Assembly: GCF_900089955.1 (NCBI RefSeq) | Contig: NZ_FLQX01000145.1 | Location: forward strand, 1-64,000 | Source: Candidatus Accumulibacter aalborgensis | GTDB lineage: Bacteria; Pseudomonadota; Gammaproteobacteria; Burkholderiales; Rhodocyclaceae | Length of the DNA stretch: 64,000 nt | Direction: 5' to 3' | Shown here: positions 1-8,391 of the stretch, piece after piece | Layout: every line of letters starts with the position of its first letter | Numbering within the stretch: position 1 is the first letter of the stretch | Made by a program: the position numbers and the translations under genes | Notes under the pieces: model-generated | Database searches by the model: none | What the model was told of the DNA's origin: nothing | Seen by the model: only the letters and a program-made list of their open reading frames with translations

Positions 1-362
1 ATTATCCAGTCCAAGGCCGAGCCAACAACGGTCAAGAAAGCTATCAGAATGAACTGATAAAGATCGTGAGGAAAATAAATCAAGCGCTCCGATAATAGCG
101 TCGAAATGGGAAATGCCAGCAACCCGGATATAAGACCTATCCATGGCAAACCAGCGCTGAGGCGCTTTCTCTTCCCTTGGCAAACTTCCCAAACAAGACT
201 GAGAGCACCGCCAGTGAAGCCAAGAACAAACGCCGTGTATATGTATGCAGCCATGCCATGTGGGCTTGCGAGCCCGGTTAATAGTCCGACGCCACTAGCG
301 CCAGCAATCCACACTACGGGCAGTAAGGCAATTCTGGACTTATGATTTATAACATGTTCCAT
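1..362 (-). CDS. Putative integral membrane protein, possible RHS immunity protein (3' end outside window)
   Basis: An open frame runs on the minus strand from an ATG at 362 to the window edge, at least 120 codons without a stop. The product starts MEHVINHKSR and shows four hydrophobic stretches, at about residues 12-32, 39-60, 75-92 and 103-120, so an integral membrane protein is likely. I recognise no family. It begins only 16 bp after the RHS tip gene ends, on the same strand, and shares the low GC of that tip, unlike the GC-rich RHS shell. Small genes directly downstream of RHS tips are commonly immunity genes. That role is inferred from position only. The C-terminus lies outside the window. 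Confidence 0.6.
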   Translation of the reverse strand, partial: MEHVINHKSRIALLPVVWIAGASGVGLLTGLASPHGMAAYIYTAFVLGFTGGALSLVWEVCQGKRKRLSAGLPWIGLISGLLAFPISTLLSERLIYFPHDLYQFILIAFLTVVGSALDWI

Positions 363-377
363 AATGAACCTTTCCTA

Positions 378-2093
378 CTAGGATCCACACGGGCAGGACT
401 CAGGTGATGAAAGAACTGCGTTTATCAAGTTGATAGTTTCGAACAATAGTTCTGGACTGAGCGCATTAAGCCCCTCAATAGAACCGTGCTCATTTCCGTG
501 CTTCGCCCCGTCATCGATCGGATGCCACACCTGAAATCCTCTGTGTGCCGGAGACGTCGAGTCCATGATCGGATGCAACGCTCGGCCCAGATAGTGATAA
601 GCCAGCCAATTGTTTCCGAGTTTTTTGTATTTGAGATATAGGTCCATGTTTCTCCTGACAAATCTGCACATCTTTTGACGCACATCGGCAATCGATTGTC
701 CCGGATCACGCATTGCGTGTTCGTAGGAATTGCCTACGCCTGGTATCTGGTTGATTGCCGCGTCAACATCGGCACTGCCTTCCTTAATCAACTTAATGAT
801 TGAGGCGTCGTAACCTAAAAAGGCTTTGTCGATAATTTTTTCGTGCGCGCGCTCCCCCCATAGGCCTCTTGAATCAATTAGCGAAAGTGGATTCCCTCCT
901 ACATAATCATACGTATTAATTCCAGCCACTAACCCGATAGGATCACTCTGCACATACCTACCCGTGTCCGGATCGTAGTCCCGCAAGTAGCTGTAGTGCA
1001 ACATCGTTTCCCGATCGAAGTATTGCCCCGGGAAGCGCAGGTTGATCACCGTCGCCTTCCCATCGCCATCCGGGTCCTCTTCCGGCAACGCCATGCCAAA
1101 GGGCTCGGTGGTCGGCAGGTTGCGCCAAACGACGACGTTGCTTTCGTTGGTCGCCACCCTCGGCGTGCCGAGGTGATCGCCGTGCAGATAGAGGATCGTC
1201 GGTCCGGCGGGGGACACGGTGATCGGTACCGCCGCACTGGTCCGGGTTCCGCCGAGGTTGTCGGTGGCCTTCGCCGTCAGGCTGTAGCTGCCGACGGGAA
1301 CGTTGCTCCAGACGACGCTGTACGGAGGCGTCGTCGCACTGCCGATCAGCGTCGCTCCCTGGAAGAACTCGACCTTGGCCAAGGTGCCGTCGGCGTCGCT
1401 CGCCGTGGCGGTGAGCGGCACGTTCGCCGGTGCAGTGAAGCTCTGGTCGGCGATCGGGCTGCTCAGGCTGACGCTCGGCAGTTGATTCGCCGCTTGCACC
1501 GTGATGCTGCGCGCCGCGCTCGTCGTCACTCCGCCGGCGCTGTCGGTAGCTTTGGCGGTGAGACTGTAGCTGCCGGCAATCGTGGGTGTCCAGATGATCG
1601 TGTAAGGACTGGCCGTGGCGCCGCCGATCAGAGTATTGCCTTGGTAGAAGTCCACCCGGCTGATCGGCGTATTGACATCGACTCCGCTCACCGTGGCCGT
1701 CACGGTGACCGTCGCCGGCAGCGTATACATCGCGCCGGCCGCCGGCGCGGTGAGGCTGACCGTCGGCGGGGTGTGGGTCGTCGCACACTTGGGGCGCGTG
1801 CAGCGCAGGGCGCACAGGCGGCCGTCGATGGAATTGATGACGCCGTTACTGTCGGCATCGCGCGGGTCGCCGGGACCGCTGACCGGGGTGCGGGCGAGGA
1901 TCGCTTGCTGGATCAGCGTGAGGTCGTCGAGGTCGATGTCGCCGTCACCGTCGACGTCGCAAGGGGTGGCCCAGACCTGACTGGCGAGGACGAGGCTGCA
2001 AAGGCACAGGCACGCTCTCATGAGGCGGCTTTCGCCGAACAGGGCGAGCAGCAGGAAGGTCGCGAGGCGGCGCAGGCTTTGGCGGACTGGCAT
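378..2093 (-). CDS. Secreted RHS C-terminal half with dockerin-like and Ig-like domains and a putative toxin tip
   Basis: The 571-residue product starts with hydrophobic segments at 10-20 and 26-42 (signal peptide; an internal ATG at 2021 is an alternative start). Residues 45-92 hold two dockerin-like calcium loops (DVDGDGDIDLDDL and DADSNGVINSID). Two Ig-like domains follow at about 108-198 and 204-294. Residues 300-410 are the end of an RHS core, with YLHGDHLGTPR and YLRDYDPDTGRYVQSDPIGL. The tip, 411-571, differs between RHS proteins. Here it carries H507-PIM-D511, H517 and H536-GSI-E540, a spacing that recalls zinc-dependent phospholipase C/S1-P1 hydrolases, but that is inference. GC content falls in the tip. 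The gene follows the larger RHS gene by 18 bp with a GGGGGAG ribosome site, so the two are probably one operon. Confidence 0.8.
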   Translation of the reverse strand: MPVRQSLRRLATFLLLALFGESRLMRACLCLCSLVLASQVWATPCDVDGDGDIDLDDLTLIQQAILARTPVSGPGDPRDADSNGVINSIDGRLCALRCTRPKCATTHTPPTVSLTAPAAGAMYTLPATVTVTATVSGVDVNTPISRVDFYQGNTLIGGATASPYTIIWTPTIAGSYSLTAKATDSAGGVTTSAARSITVQAANQLPSVSLSSPIADQSFTAPANVPLTATASDADGTLAKVEFFQGATLIGSATTPPYSVVWSNVPVGSYSLTAKATDNLGGTRTSAAVPITVSPAGPTILYLHGDHLGTPRVATNESNVVVWRNLPTTEPFGMALPEEDPDGDGKATVINLRFPGQYFDRETMLHYSYLRDYDPDTGRYVQSDPIGLVAGINTYDYVGGNPLSLIDSRGLWGERAHEKIIDKAFLGYDASIIKLIKEGSADVDAAINQIPGVGNSYEHAMRDPGQSIADVRQKMCRFVRRNMDLYLKYKKLGNNWLAYHYLGRALHPIMDSTSPAHRGFQVWHPIDDGAKHGNEHGSIEGLNALSPELLFETINLINAVLSSPESCPCGS

Positions 2094-2111
2094 GATCGTT
2101 CTCCCCCTGCC

Positions 2112-5100
2112 CTATTGTATGACCGCCAGCGGCTGGTCGCCGACCCAGATATAGTCTTTGGCGCGCGTGCCGTCGGGCGCACTTTCGCTGATCAGTCGGC
2201 CTTCCTGGTCGTAGTGGTAGCGGGTGTCTTCGGTTCCGGTCTTGCGGATGCGCTGGCCGAAAGGGTCGAGGCGATAGGTGGTGCTGAGGCCAGCGACCGT
2301 GACGCCGGTCAGGCGGCCGCGGGCGTCGTACGAGAAGGTCTGGCCGGCGCCGTCGCTGGTGATGCTGCCGTTGGCGTCATGGGTGTAGGCCCTGGCGTTG
2401 CTGCCGGCGATGGCCGACAGGCGGTTGCTGGTCGGGCTGAGGGTGTAGCTGCGGCTGGCGGCGCCGCTGGTCTGGGTCAGGCGGTTGCCGGTGGGGTCGT
2501 AGGCGTAGCCGTGGCTGACGGTGGGCAGGACGGCCTGGGTCAGCCGGTCGAGGGGGTCGTAGCCGTAGCTCGCGGTCTGCGTGGGCACACTGAGGTTGCT
2601 TTGACTGGTGATGCGCGAGGCGGTGTCGTAGGCGATCTGCCAGGTCTCGTTGCCGAGGGTGTAGCTCGCCGGCCGGCCGTCGGCGTCCTGATCCCAGGTG
2701 AGGACCTGCCCGGCACCGTTGGTGAGCTGCCGGATGCTGCCGAAGGGGTGGTAGGCGATGCCGGTGGCGAGTGTCTTGACCTGACCGGCGACGGTGAGCC
2801 TGACTTCGCTGATTCTCCCTTGGGCGTCGAGGGTGTAGTCGATCTGTTTGCCGCTCGGGTAAGTGAGGCCGACAAGGCGCCCGTGGGTGTAGCGGTATTG
2901 GGTGACGGTGGGCACGCTGGCGAGGGTATAGGTTTCCTGCGTCAGTCGTCCGTGCAGGTCGTATTGGCGGTCGATGGCGGTAACGAGGGCGTTGGCGGCG
3001 TCGCGTTGTTCGATTCGCGTCAGCCGGCCGAGGCCGTTGGCGCCCTGGTCCCAGAAGTAGATCTCACTGCCGTCGACGTCGCTGACCCGTGTCAGCCGAT
3101 TGAGCGCGTCGTACTGGCGGCTGCGTGTTTGCCCTCGGGCATTGGTCTCGGTGAGCGGGTTGCCGGCGGCGTCGAAGGTCCGGCTGCTGCTGCCGCTGTC
3201 GGGCGAGTTCAGTTGGGGCGTGTTGCCCAGGCCGTCGAGAGTATAGCTCGTGACGAGGCTTCTCGGGTCGGTGACCTGGATGAGACGATCTTGTCCGTTA
3301 TAGGCATAGCGGGTTTGCCCGCCATTGGGGTCGACGCTGCGGATGAGCCGGTTCAAGGCGTCGAAGGCCTGGGTGGTGGTGCGGGTGCCGGCGCCCAGCG
3401 GGGTGGTGATGGCGGTGAGGTTGCCTTGCGGGTCGTAGGTGAAGTCGGCCTGGATCTGGTTCAGCGATCCGAGTTCGCGAGTCAGGCGGCTCAGCGCGTC
3501 GAAGACGCGGTTCCCGGTCTGGCTGAGCAGGTTGGCGGGGTCGCGAAGTTCTTCCCGAACGCGGTTGCCGGCGGCGTCGAGGGTGAGGGTGAGGGTATTG
3601 CCGAGGGCGTCCTGGATGCGGCTGAGGCGATGCGCGTTGTCGTAGGTGTAGGCAAGGCGGCTGTGGTCGGGAAGCGTGACGCCGGTGAGCTGGCCGGCGG
3701 GGTCGTAGGTGTAGGCGGTGTGTTCGTCGCCGACGGTCTGACCGGTGAGGCGGCCGCGCAGGTCGTAGGTGAAGGTGGTGACGAGTCCGTTCGCGTCGAT
3801 CAGGGTGAGCGGTCGGCCGTTCAAATCGTAGGCGGTGATTTCGCTGCGGTGGCCCAGCGCGTTGGTGACCGTGGCGAGGTTGCCGCGTTTGCCGGGGTCG
3901 GGGTCGGCGGCGTCGTAATAGCTATAGGTGGTCACGTCGGCCACGTCGGAACGTGGGCCATCGGCGGTCAGTACCTGGCCGAGGGCGTTATAGGTCAAGG
4001 TCCAGGTGCGCGGGCTGCCGAGCGCGGGGGCAGCGAAGCCGAGGGTGCCGTTGGCGTCGGTGGTCGCCTGTTCGCTGCGGCTGAGGAGGTTGCCGGCGGT
4101 GTCGTAGGTGAAGGTGGTCCGCTTGAGCGGCTCACTGAGGCGCAAGGGCAGGCGGTAGCTGGCATGCCATTCGCTGCGGAGGGTGCGTTGTTCGGCTGTT
4201 CCGGAGGCTTCGACGCGTTGAGTTTCGAGGTTGCGAGTCAGGTCGTAGGTCCAGGTGGTGAGCCGGCCGTTGAAGTCGGTGCGGCTGGCGACGTTGCCGT
4301 TGGCGTCGTAGTTGAGGCTGCGGGTGAGACCGGGAACGAGCGGCTGGCTGATGGTCGACACGCGGTTGGCGCCAAGGAGGTTCTGGAAGGTGTATTGGGT
4401 GACCGCCTTGAGGGGGTTTCTGACGCTGCTGCCGGTGATCTTGCCGGCGGCGTCTTTCTGGTAGGTGAAGGCGTAGCGATCGACACCGCCTGCGTGTTCG
4501 CTGCTCGCGGCCAGCGCGCTGGCGTCATAGGTCCAGGCGGCGTAGGGAGCGGCGTTTTCGTCACTGAGGCCGGTGAGCAACGCGGGTTCGACGTGGCCAT
4601 CGACGGTGACGCTGGTGTAGCTGTAGCTGCGCGTGTGGGTGTCGAGGGTGGTGACGGTGGTGAGGTTGCCGTTGCCGTCGTAGGTATAGCCGACTTTGTC
4701 ACCGGCGGGGGTGGTGACTTCGCCGAGAAGCCCCTGGGCGTTGTAGGTCAGGCTGAGGCTGCGGCCGAAGTTGTCTTGAATGGCGGACAGTTTGTCGGAG
4801 CTCGGCAGGTAGCTGTAGCCGAGGGAGAGTCCGCCCTTCTCGACGCGAGTGAGGCGCCGGCCAGCGGCATCGAAGGTCTCGACGGCGTCGTCGGCGTCCC
4901 GCCAGGTCCAGCCGGTTGCGGTTCTTTGCAGTTGTCCGACGATGTCGGCGTCGCTGACCCAGTCCGTGGGGCTGCCGGACTTGGGATGGAAATGCAGAAT
5001 CCGGCCGTCGTCGCGGAGCATGAGGACGAGGTTGGCGGCTGCAGCAGGGTTGAGCAGGACGTCGTGATTGTGCCGCCAGCGGTTGCCCAGCGTGCGTTGG

Positions 5101-5786
5101 GCGGCGCTCTGGCCATGATAGGGGCTCTGACTGTGGTAGTAGCGCTTGAAGGTCAGCGGCGATGCGCCGCCGAAGGTGTAGTCGGTTTCCCACTGGACCT
5201 TGCAGCCTTGGCCGGGAAGGACCGGGTTGGCGAGGCACAGGTCGGGCGTCTTGACCGGCAGCGGTGGCGTACAGACGGCGGAACCTGCAAGCCTGGCCAG
5301 GCCGCCGGAGCAGCCGCAACTGATGGGAAAGCCCTCGCCGGGAGCGATTCCTTTGACGAATTCGTCGCTGTAGGTCGCGTTAAGCGGGTGGTCCGACAGG
5401 GCCAGGTTGACCGTGGCGACGCCGTCATTGAGGGTGCCGAGGAACTGGTCATGGGCTATCAGGCCCATGGAGCCGCACTGGTTGCGAAAGACCCGCGTGA
5501 AATGCAGCGATCGATAGGCCTGAATGACGGCAGCCGAGGTTCCATAGAACGAATTGCCCGTGAGATAGCGGGGCACTCCGCCCGAGCACAGGAGTGTCGT
5601 AACCTGGTACTCATAGCTGCCGTCCGGGTACGCGGCAGTAGCAAAGTACTCGTTGCCGATCGTGCTGACTCCGGCACCGACCGTGCAACTGGCAGCCTCA
5701 GCAAGCTGCGGCAATGCCGATGCGGCGAAGAACGCCAACCGAGCGGCGGCACACAGCGGCCGCACCATGCCCACGCGGTCTCCCAT
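2112..5786 (-). CDS. Secreted RHS/YD-repeat protein, N-terminal half of a split RHS shell
   Basis: From the ATG at 5786, preceded by a GGGAGAGGG ribosome site, this encodes 1224 residues. A signal peptide ends near LPQLAEA, followed by a cysteine-containing unique region. A DUF6531-like RHS entry segment comes next (DYTFGGASPLTFKRYYH), then dozens of YD repeats of the form YDxxGNLT...DxxGR that should build a hollow beta-cocoon. The protein stops at YIWVGDQPLAVIQ, just where intact RHS proteins continue into the DHLGTPR core. That core is encoded by the next gene, so the shell is split. A longer reading frame extends upstream through an 8-bp tandem repeat, but the internal start has the better ribosome site and signal peptide. 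A 170-bp piece of this gene is duplicated at 6427-6596. Confidence 0.85.
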   Translation of the reverse strand: MGDRVGMVRPLCAAARLAFFAASALPQLAEAASCTVGAGVSTIGNEYFATAAYPDGSYEYQVTTLLCSGGVPRYLTGNSFYGTSAAVIQAYRSLHFTRVFRNQCGSMGLIAHDQFLGTLNDGVATVNLALSDHPLNATYSDEFVKGIAPGEGFPISCGCSGGLARLAGSAVCTPPLPVKTPDLCLANPVLPGQGCKVQWETDYTFGGASPLTFKRYYHSQSPYHGQSAAQRTLGNRWRHNHDVLLNPAAAANLVLMLRDDGRILHFHPKSGSPTDWVSDADIVGQLQRTATGWTWRDADDAVETFDAAGRRLTRVEKGGLSLGYSYLPSSDKLSAIQDNFGRSLSLTYNAQGLLGEVTTPAGDKVGYTYDGNGNLTTVTTLDTHTRSYSYTSVTVDGHVEPALLTGLSDENAAPYAAWTYDASALAASSEHAGGVDRYAFTYQKDAAGKITGSSVRNPLKAVTQYTFQNLLGANRVSTISQPLVPGLTRSLNYDANGNVASRTDFNGRLTTWTYDLTRNLETQRVEASGTAEQRTLRSEWHASYRLPLRLSEPLKRTTFTYDTAGNLLSRSEQATTDANGTLGFAAPALGSPRTWTLTYNALGQVLTADGPRSDVADVTTYSYYDAADPDPGKRGNLATVTNALGHRSEITAYDLNGRPLTLIDANGLVTTFTYDLRGRLTGQTVGDEHTAYTYDPAGQLTGVTLPDHSRLAYTYDNAHRLSRIQDALGNTLTLTLDAAGNRVREELRDPANLLSQTGNRVFDALSRLTRELGSLNQIQADFTYDPQGNLTAITTPLGAGTRTTTQAFDALNRLIRSVDPNGGQTRYAYNGQDRLIQVTDPRSLVTSYTLDGLGNTPQLNSPDSGSSSRTFDAAGNPLTETNARGQTRSRQYDALNRLTRVSDVDGSEIYFWDQGANGLGRLTRIEQRDAANALVTAIDRQYDLHGRLTQETYTLASVPTVTQYRYTHGRLVGLTYPSGKQIDYTLDAQGRISEVRLTVAGQVKTLATGIAYHPFGSIRQLTNGAGQVLTWDQDADGRPASYTLGNETWQIAYDTASRITSQSNLSVPTQTASYGYDPLDRLTQAVLPTVSHGYAYDPTGNRLTQTSGAASRSYTLSPTSNRLSAIAGSNARAYTHDANGSITSDGAGQTFSYDARGRLTGVTVAGLSTTYRLDPFGQRIRKTGTEDTRYHYDQEGRLISESAPDGTRAKDYIWVGDQPLAVIQ
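5436..5605. repeat. RHS-gene segment duplicated at 6427-6596 (source copy)
   Basis: These 170 bp inside the RHS gene recur at 6427-6596 in the same orientation, offset by 991 bp. I count six mismatches, about 96 percent identity. The copy here is intact coding sequence. Confidence 0.95.
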
Positions 5787-5805
5787 GACCCTCTCCCTTC
5801 GAATG

Positions 5806-5833
5806 CCGGAATCCCGGAATCCCGGAATCCCGG
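5806..5833. repeat. 8-bp tandem repeat (CCGGAATC, 3.5 copies) before the RHS start
   Basis: Three full copies and a half copy of CCGGAATC lie 20 bp upstream of the RHS start codon. Octamer runs can change length by slippage. Here the change would fall in the leader, or would shift the frame if translation starts further upstream. Confidence 0.8.
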
Positions 5834-5964
5834 CACAAATCCTTCCTCGACACCCCGGATCACCACCCCGCCGCATTCGACGGAGAACAGGAAACTCATT
5901 GGCACCGAAGGATGGGAAATCCAAAGTAGGATAGCCAATCCCACGGGAGCGTTGAAAGTATAGG

Positions 5965-5990
5965 TTTCTCTATTCCGCGTGGTCAACCTC
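5965..5990. repeat. 26-bp repeat, left copy (partner at 6602-6627)
   Basis: This stretch, TTTCTCTAT followed by a CGTGGTCAA core, matches 6602-6627 at 23 of 26 positions in the same orientation. It abuts the broken 5' end of the PIN-domain fragment and marks a recombination junction. Confidence 0.7.
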
Positions 5991-6001
5991 AGCCTTGTCC
6001 A

Positions 6002-6379
6002 ATGGTTCTTGTGCGCTACATCATGCAGGACGATGCTGAACAGTCATTGCTGTCCACTCGGCTCGTCGAGTCGCTCTCGGTGGATTCGCCAGGGTTCGTG
6101 TCGCTGGTCTCTGTCGTTGAACTCGGCTGGGTCCTGTCCTCAGCCTACGACCTTGATCGAAGCCAGCTCCTCGAGGCTTTCGAAGGGCTGTTGCGCACGA
6201 AGGAGATCGTGGTTGAGCGGGCGGAAACCGTCTGGAAGGCACTGCGCATCTTTCAGCGCGCCAACGCAGACCTCGCCGACTGCCTGATCGAGCGATCGGC
6301 GGCGGCAGCCGGGTGCGGCACGACGATGACCTTTGATCGTTGCACCGTCAAGGGTTGCGGAATGACTCTGATAACCTGA
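6002..6379 (+). pseudogene. N-terminally truncated PIN-domain (VapC-like) toxin remnant
   Basis: The frame encodes about 125 residues that fit a VapC-type PIN ribonuclease from its first strand onwards: VLVRYIMQDD, then SLVSVVELGWVLSSAYDLDR, then the late acidic part NADLADCLIERSAAAAG and TMTFDR. An intact protein would start with M..LDTNVLVRY. The LDTN segment with the first catalytic aspartate is absent; upstream in-frame codons read unrelated sequence from a repeated junction. No antitoxin gene lies upstream. It is therefore probably a dead fragment left by rearrangement, although the internal ATG could still allow a stub to be made. Confidence 0.75.
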
Positions 6380-6426
6380 GCTTGTTCAGAGCCTCTTTTC
6401 GGGTCAACACGCGAACGCACCCATTA

Positions 6427-6596
6427 GCCGAGGAACTGGTCATGGGCAATCAGGCCCATGGAGCCGCACTGGTTGCGAAAGACCCGCGTGAAATGCAGCG
6501 ATCGATAGGCTTGAATGACGGCAGCCGAGGTTCCATGGAACGAATTGCCCGTGACATAGCGGGGCACTCCGCTTGAGCACAGGAGTGTCGTAACCT
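6427..6596. repeat. Duplicated fragment of the RHS gene (orphan copy)
   Basis: This is a near-identical copy of 5436-5605. No RHS gene continues on either side, so it is a stranded fragment. It stops at 6596, a few bases before a second short repeat (6602-6627) and the end of the PAS gene. Confidence 0.9.
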
Positions 6597-6601
6597 CATC
6601 C

Positions 6602-6627
6602 TTTCTCTATCCGGCGTGGTCAAGCTC
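6602..6627. repeat. 26-bp repeat, right copy (partner at 5965-5990)
   Basis: It matches 5965-5990 at 23 of 26 positions and contains the stop codon and last codons of the PAS gene that ends at 6607. This suggests the PAS gene lost its natural 3' end here. Confidence 0.65.
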
Positions 6628-8391
6628 GGATTCGCCCCCGGAAGCGCCCGAACATTGACTGTCGTTGCCAGCGTTGGATTTCTTGTCGCTCTCGCAAGGC
6701 GTTTCCAGGACGCCTGCGTGCAGCGCTATCCGGTTGGAGCCGGAAACGCGTTTCGCCTTACCCTCTTCGTCGCGCAGGATGTTCCCGCACGAAATGATAT
6801 TCAGATAATGACCGTCCTTGTGCAGCAAACGGAATTCCACCTCAAAGCTGTCCCTCGCGCCAGCCAGTTCAGTGGTGAAAACCGAGTTGACGCGGTCCAG
6901 ATCGTCGGGATGCATCAAACTCCGCCACAGATCAGGGTCGGCGTCGAGTTCGCCATCTGCATAGCCGATCATGTTCCACCAGCGCGGCGAATAGTAGACT
7001 TCATTGCGCAGCAGATTCCAGTCCCAGAACCCGTCCTGGGTGCCGCGCAGCAGCAAGGACAAGCGCTCTTCGCTCTCGCGCAGCGCGCCCTCGGCTTTCT
7101 TGTTGGCCGTGATATCTTCGGTGAAGATGATGATCCCGCCGATGGATTGCTGTCCGTTGTACCAGGGGCGTATCTCCCACCGCACCCACTTCACGGAACC
7201 GTCAAGCCTTTCGAAGTGGTCCCCTTCCGATCGCAATACCTCGCCCGCCAGCCCTCGGCGATGAAACTCCTTCCATTGTTCGGGGATCTCCGGGAAAACG
7301 TCGTAGTGGGACAAGCCATACAGGTCACACTTGTCGAGACCGTGGTCAGCAAACCAGTGGTTACTGGTGTACAAATACCGCATATTGCAGTCGAACATCG
7401 CCAGGCCAGCGGGTGCGTACTCGATAAAGAGTCGGCGCAATTCTTCGCTCGCGGCCAGAGCCTCTTCCGCCCTCTTGATCGCGGTGATATCGGAGAACAA
7501 GGTCACGAGTTGCTGGATAGTGCCTTGCACATCGGGTACCGCGCTGACGGTCTGCATCTCGGCATACACCTCGCCGTCCTTGCGCCGGTTCCAGACTTCG
7601 CCGGACCAGTAACCATCCTTGATCAGAGCACGCCACGCGGCCGCGTAGAAGGCCTGGTTCTGACGGTCGGAAGCGAGAAATCGAGAGTTGCGGCCCAAGG
7701 CTTCGTCACGGCTGTAGCCAGTGATCCGGGTGAAGGCTCGATTGACCTCGACGATCGTGCCGTCGGCAGCGGTAACCATGATTCCTTCCCGGGCATGAGA
7801 GAACACGCAAGCCGCCAGTTGCAGACGGGCTCCAGCGTGCTTGCGCTCGGTAATGTCACTGATCACGACGCGAAAAGCGCTATCGCCACTTTCGTCGCGC
7901 ACGGTGCTCGCTTCCATGCGTGCCCAGAAAGTCGTTCCGCCCTGCCTGACCATTCGCAGTTCGCAGGCCAACGGGTCGCCAGTCTCGACGAGCCGTTTGC
8001 GGTGGAGATGGTAGACGACGTGGTCGTCCTTGACGATAAAACGGTAAATCGATTGCTTGACCAACCCCCCTCGGGCGAGCCCCAGCAGAGTGCCTGCGGT
8101 GAGATTGGCGTCCAGGACAACTCCCACCTTGCTCATGGTCAAATAGCCTACCGGCGCCAGGTGGTAGAGGTCGAAATAGCGCTCTTTCGAAGCTTCCATC
8201 TCCACCTGCGCCTGGCGCAGTTCCTCGTTCTGCATCTCCAGTTCGATCTGATGCGCGCGCAACTCGTGCAGCGTATGCCACATGACTTCGGGCGACATCG
8301 TCTCGTACGCGGCACATCCGCTGTCGCCGACGATAGTCTCAGCATCCGAACGCAGCGCCGGTGCTGCAGTTCTCTTTTCCGACGGGTTCAC
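6607..8391 (-). CDS. Multi-PAS sensor protein lacking an output domain (probably truncated)
   Basis: The 594-residue product has an N-terminal coiled coil (ELRAHQIELEMQNEELRQAQ) followed by four PAS/PAC units at about 70-185, 190-310, 315-435 and 440-560. Each of the first three ends in a PAC signature such as ISDITERK, FSDITAIK or FTEDITANK. Such proteins normally continue into a histidine kinase or GGDEF/EAL domain. Here the fourth PAC breaks at RVSGSN and continues with low-complexity sequence to a stop at the edge of a repeated junction. Another frame of the same DNA reads ALRERQEIQRWQRQ, a typical post-PAS linker, so a frameshift plus 3' deletion is likely. No transmembrane segment is seen. 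Its output is unknown. Confidence 0.75.
   Translation of the reverse strand: MNPSEKRTAAPALRSDAETIVGDSGCAAYETMSPEVMWHTLHELRAHQIELEMQNEELRQAQVEMEASKERYFDLYHLAPVGYLTMSKVGVVLDANLTAGTLLGLARGGLVKQSIYRFIVKDDHVVYHLHRKRLVETGDPLACELRMVRQGGTTFWARMEASTVRDESGDSAFRVVISDITERKHAGARLQLAACVFSHAREGIMVTAADGTIVEVNRAFTRITGYSRDEALGRNSRFLASDRQNQAFYAAAWRALIKDGYWSGEVWNRRKDGEVYAEMQTVSAVPDVQGTIQQLVTLFSDITAIKRAEEALAASEELRRLFIEYAPAGLAMFDCNMRYLYTSNHWFADHGLDKCDLYGLSHYDVFPEIPEQWKEFHRRGLAGEVLRSEGDHFERLDGSVKWVRWEIRPWYNGQQSIGGIIIFTEDITANKKAEGALRESEERLSLLLRGTQDGFWDWNLLRNEVYYSPRWWNMIGYADGELDADPDLWRSLMHPDDLDRVNSVFTTELAGARDSFEVEFRLLHKDGHYLNIISCGNILRDEEGKAKRVSGSNRIALHAGVLETPCESDKKSNAGNDSQCSGASGGESELDHAG

Noticed and set aside
3900-5000. 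Many short repeats in the RHS region that could suggest a tandem array or CRISPR
   Set aside because: They are degenerate YD-repeat codons with variable spacing and no constant repeat-spacer form.
996-5963. A 1655-codon open frame on the plus strand opposite the RHS genes
   Set aside because: It is the antisense reading of the repetitive GC-rich RHS gene. It has no domain pattern or ribosome site, and the minus-strand products match a known family.
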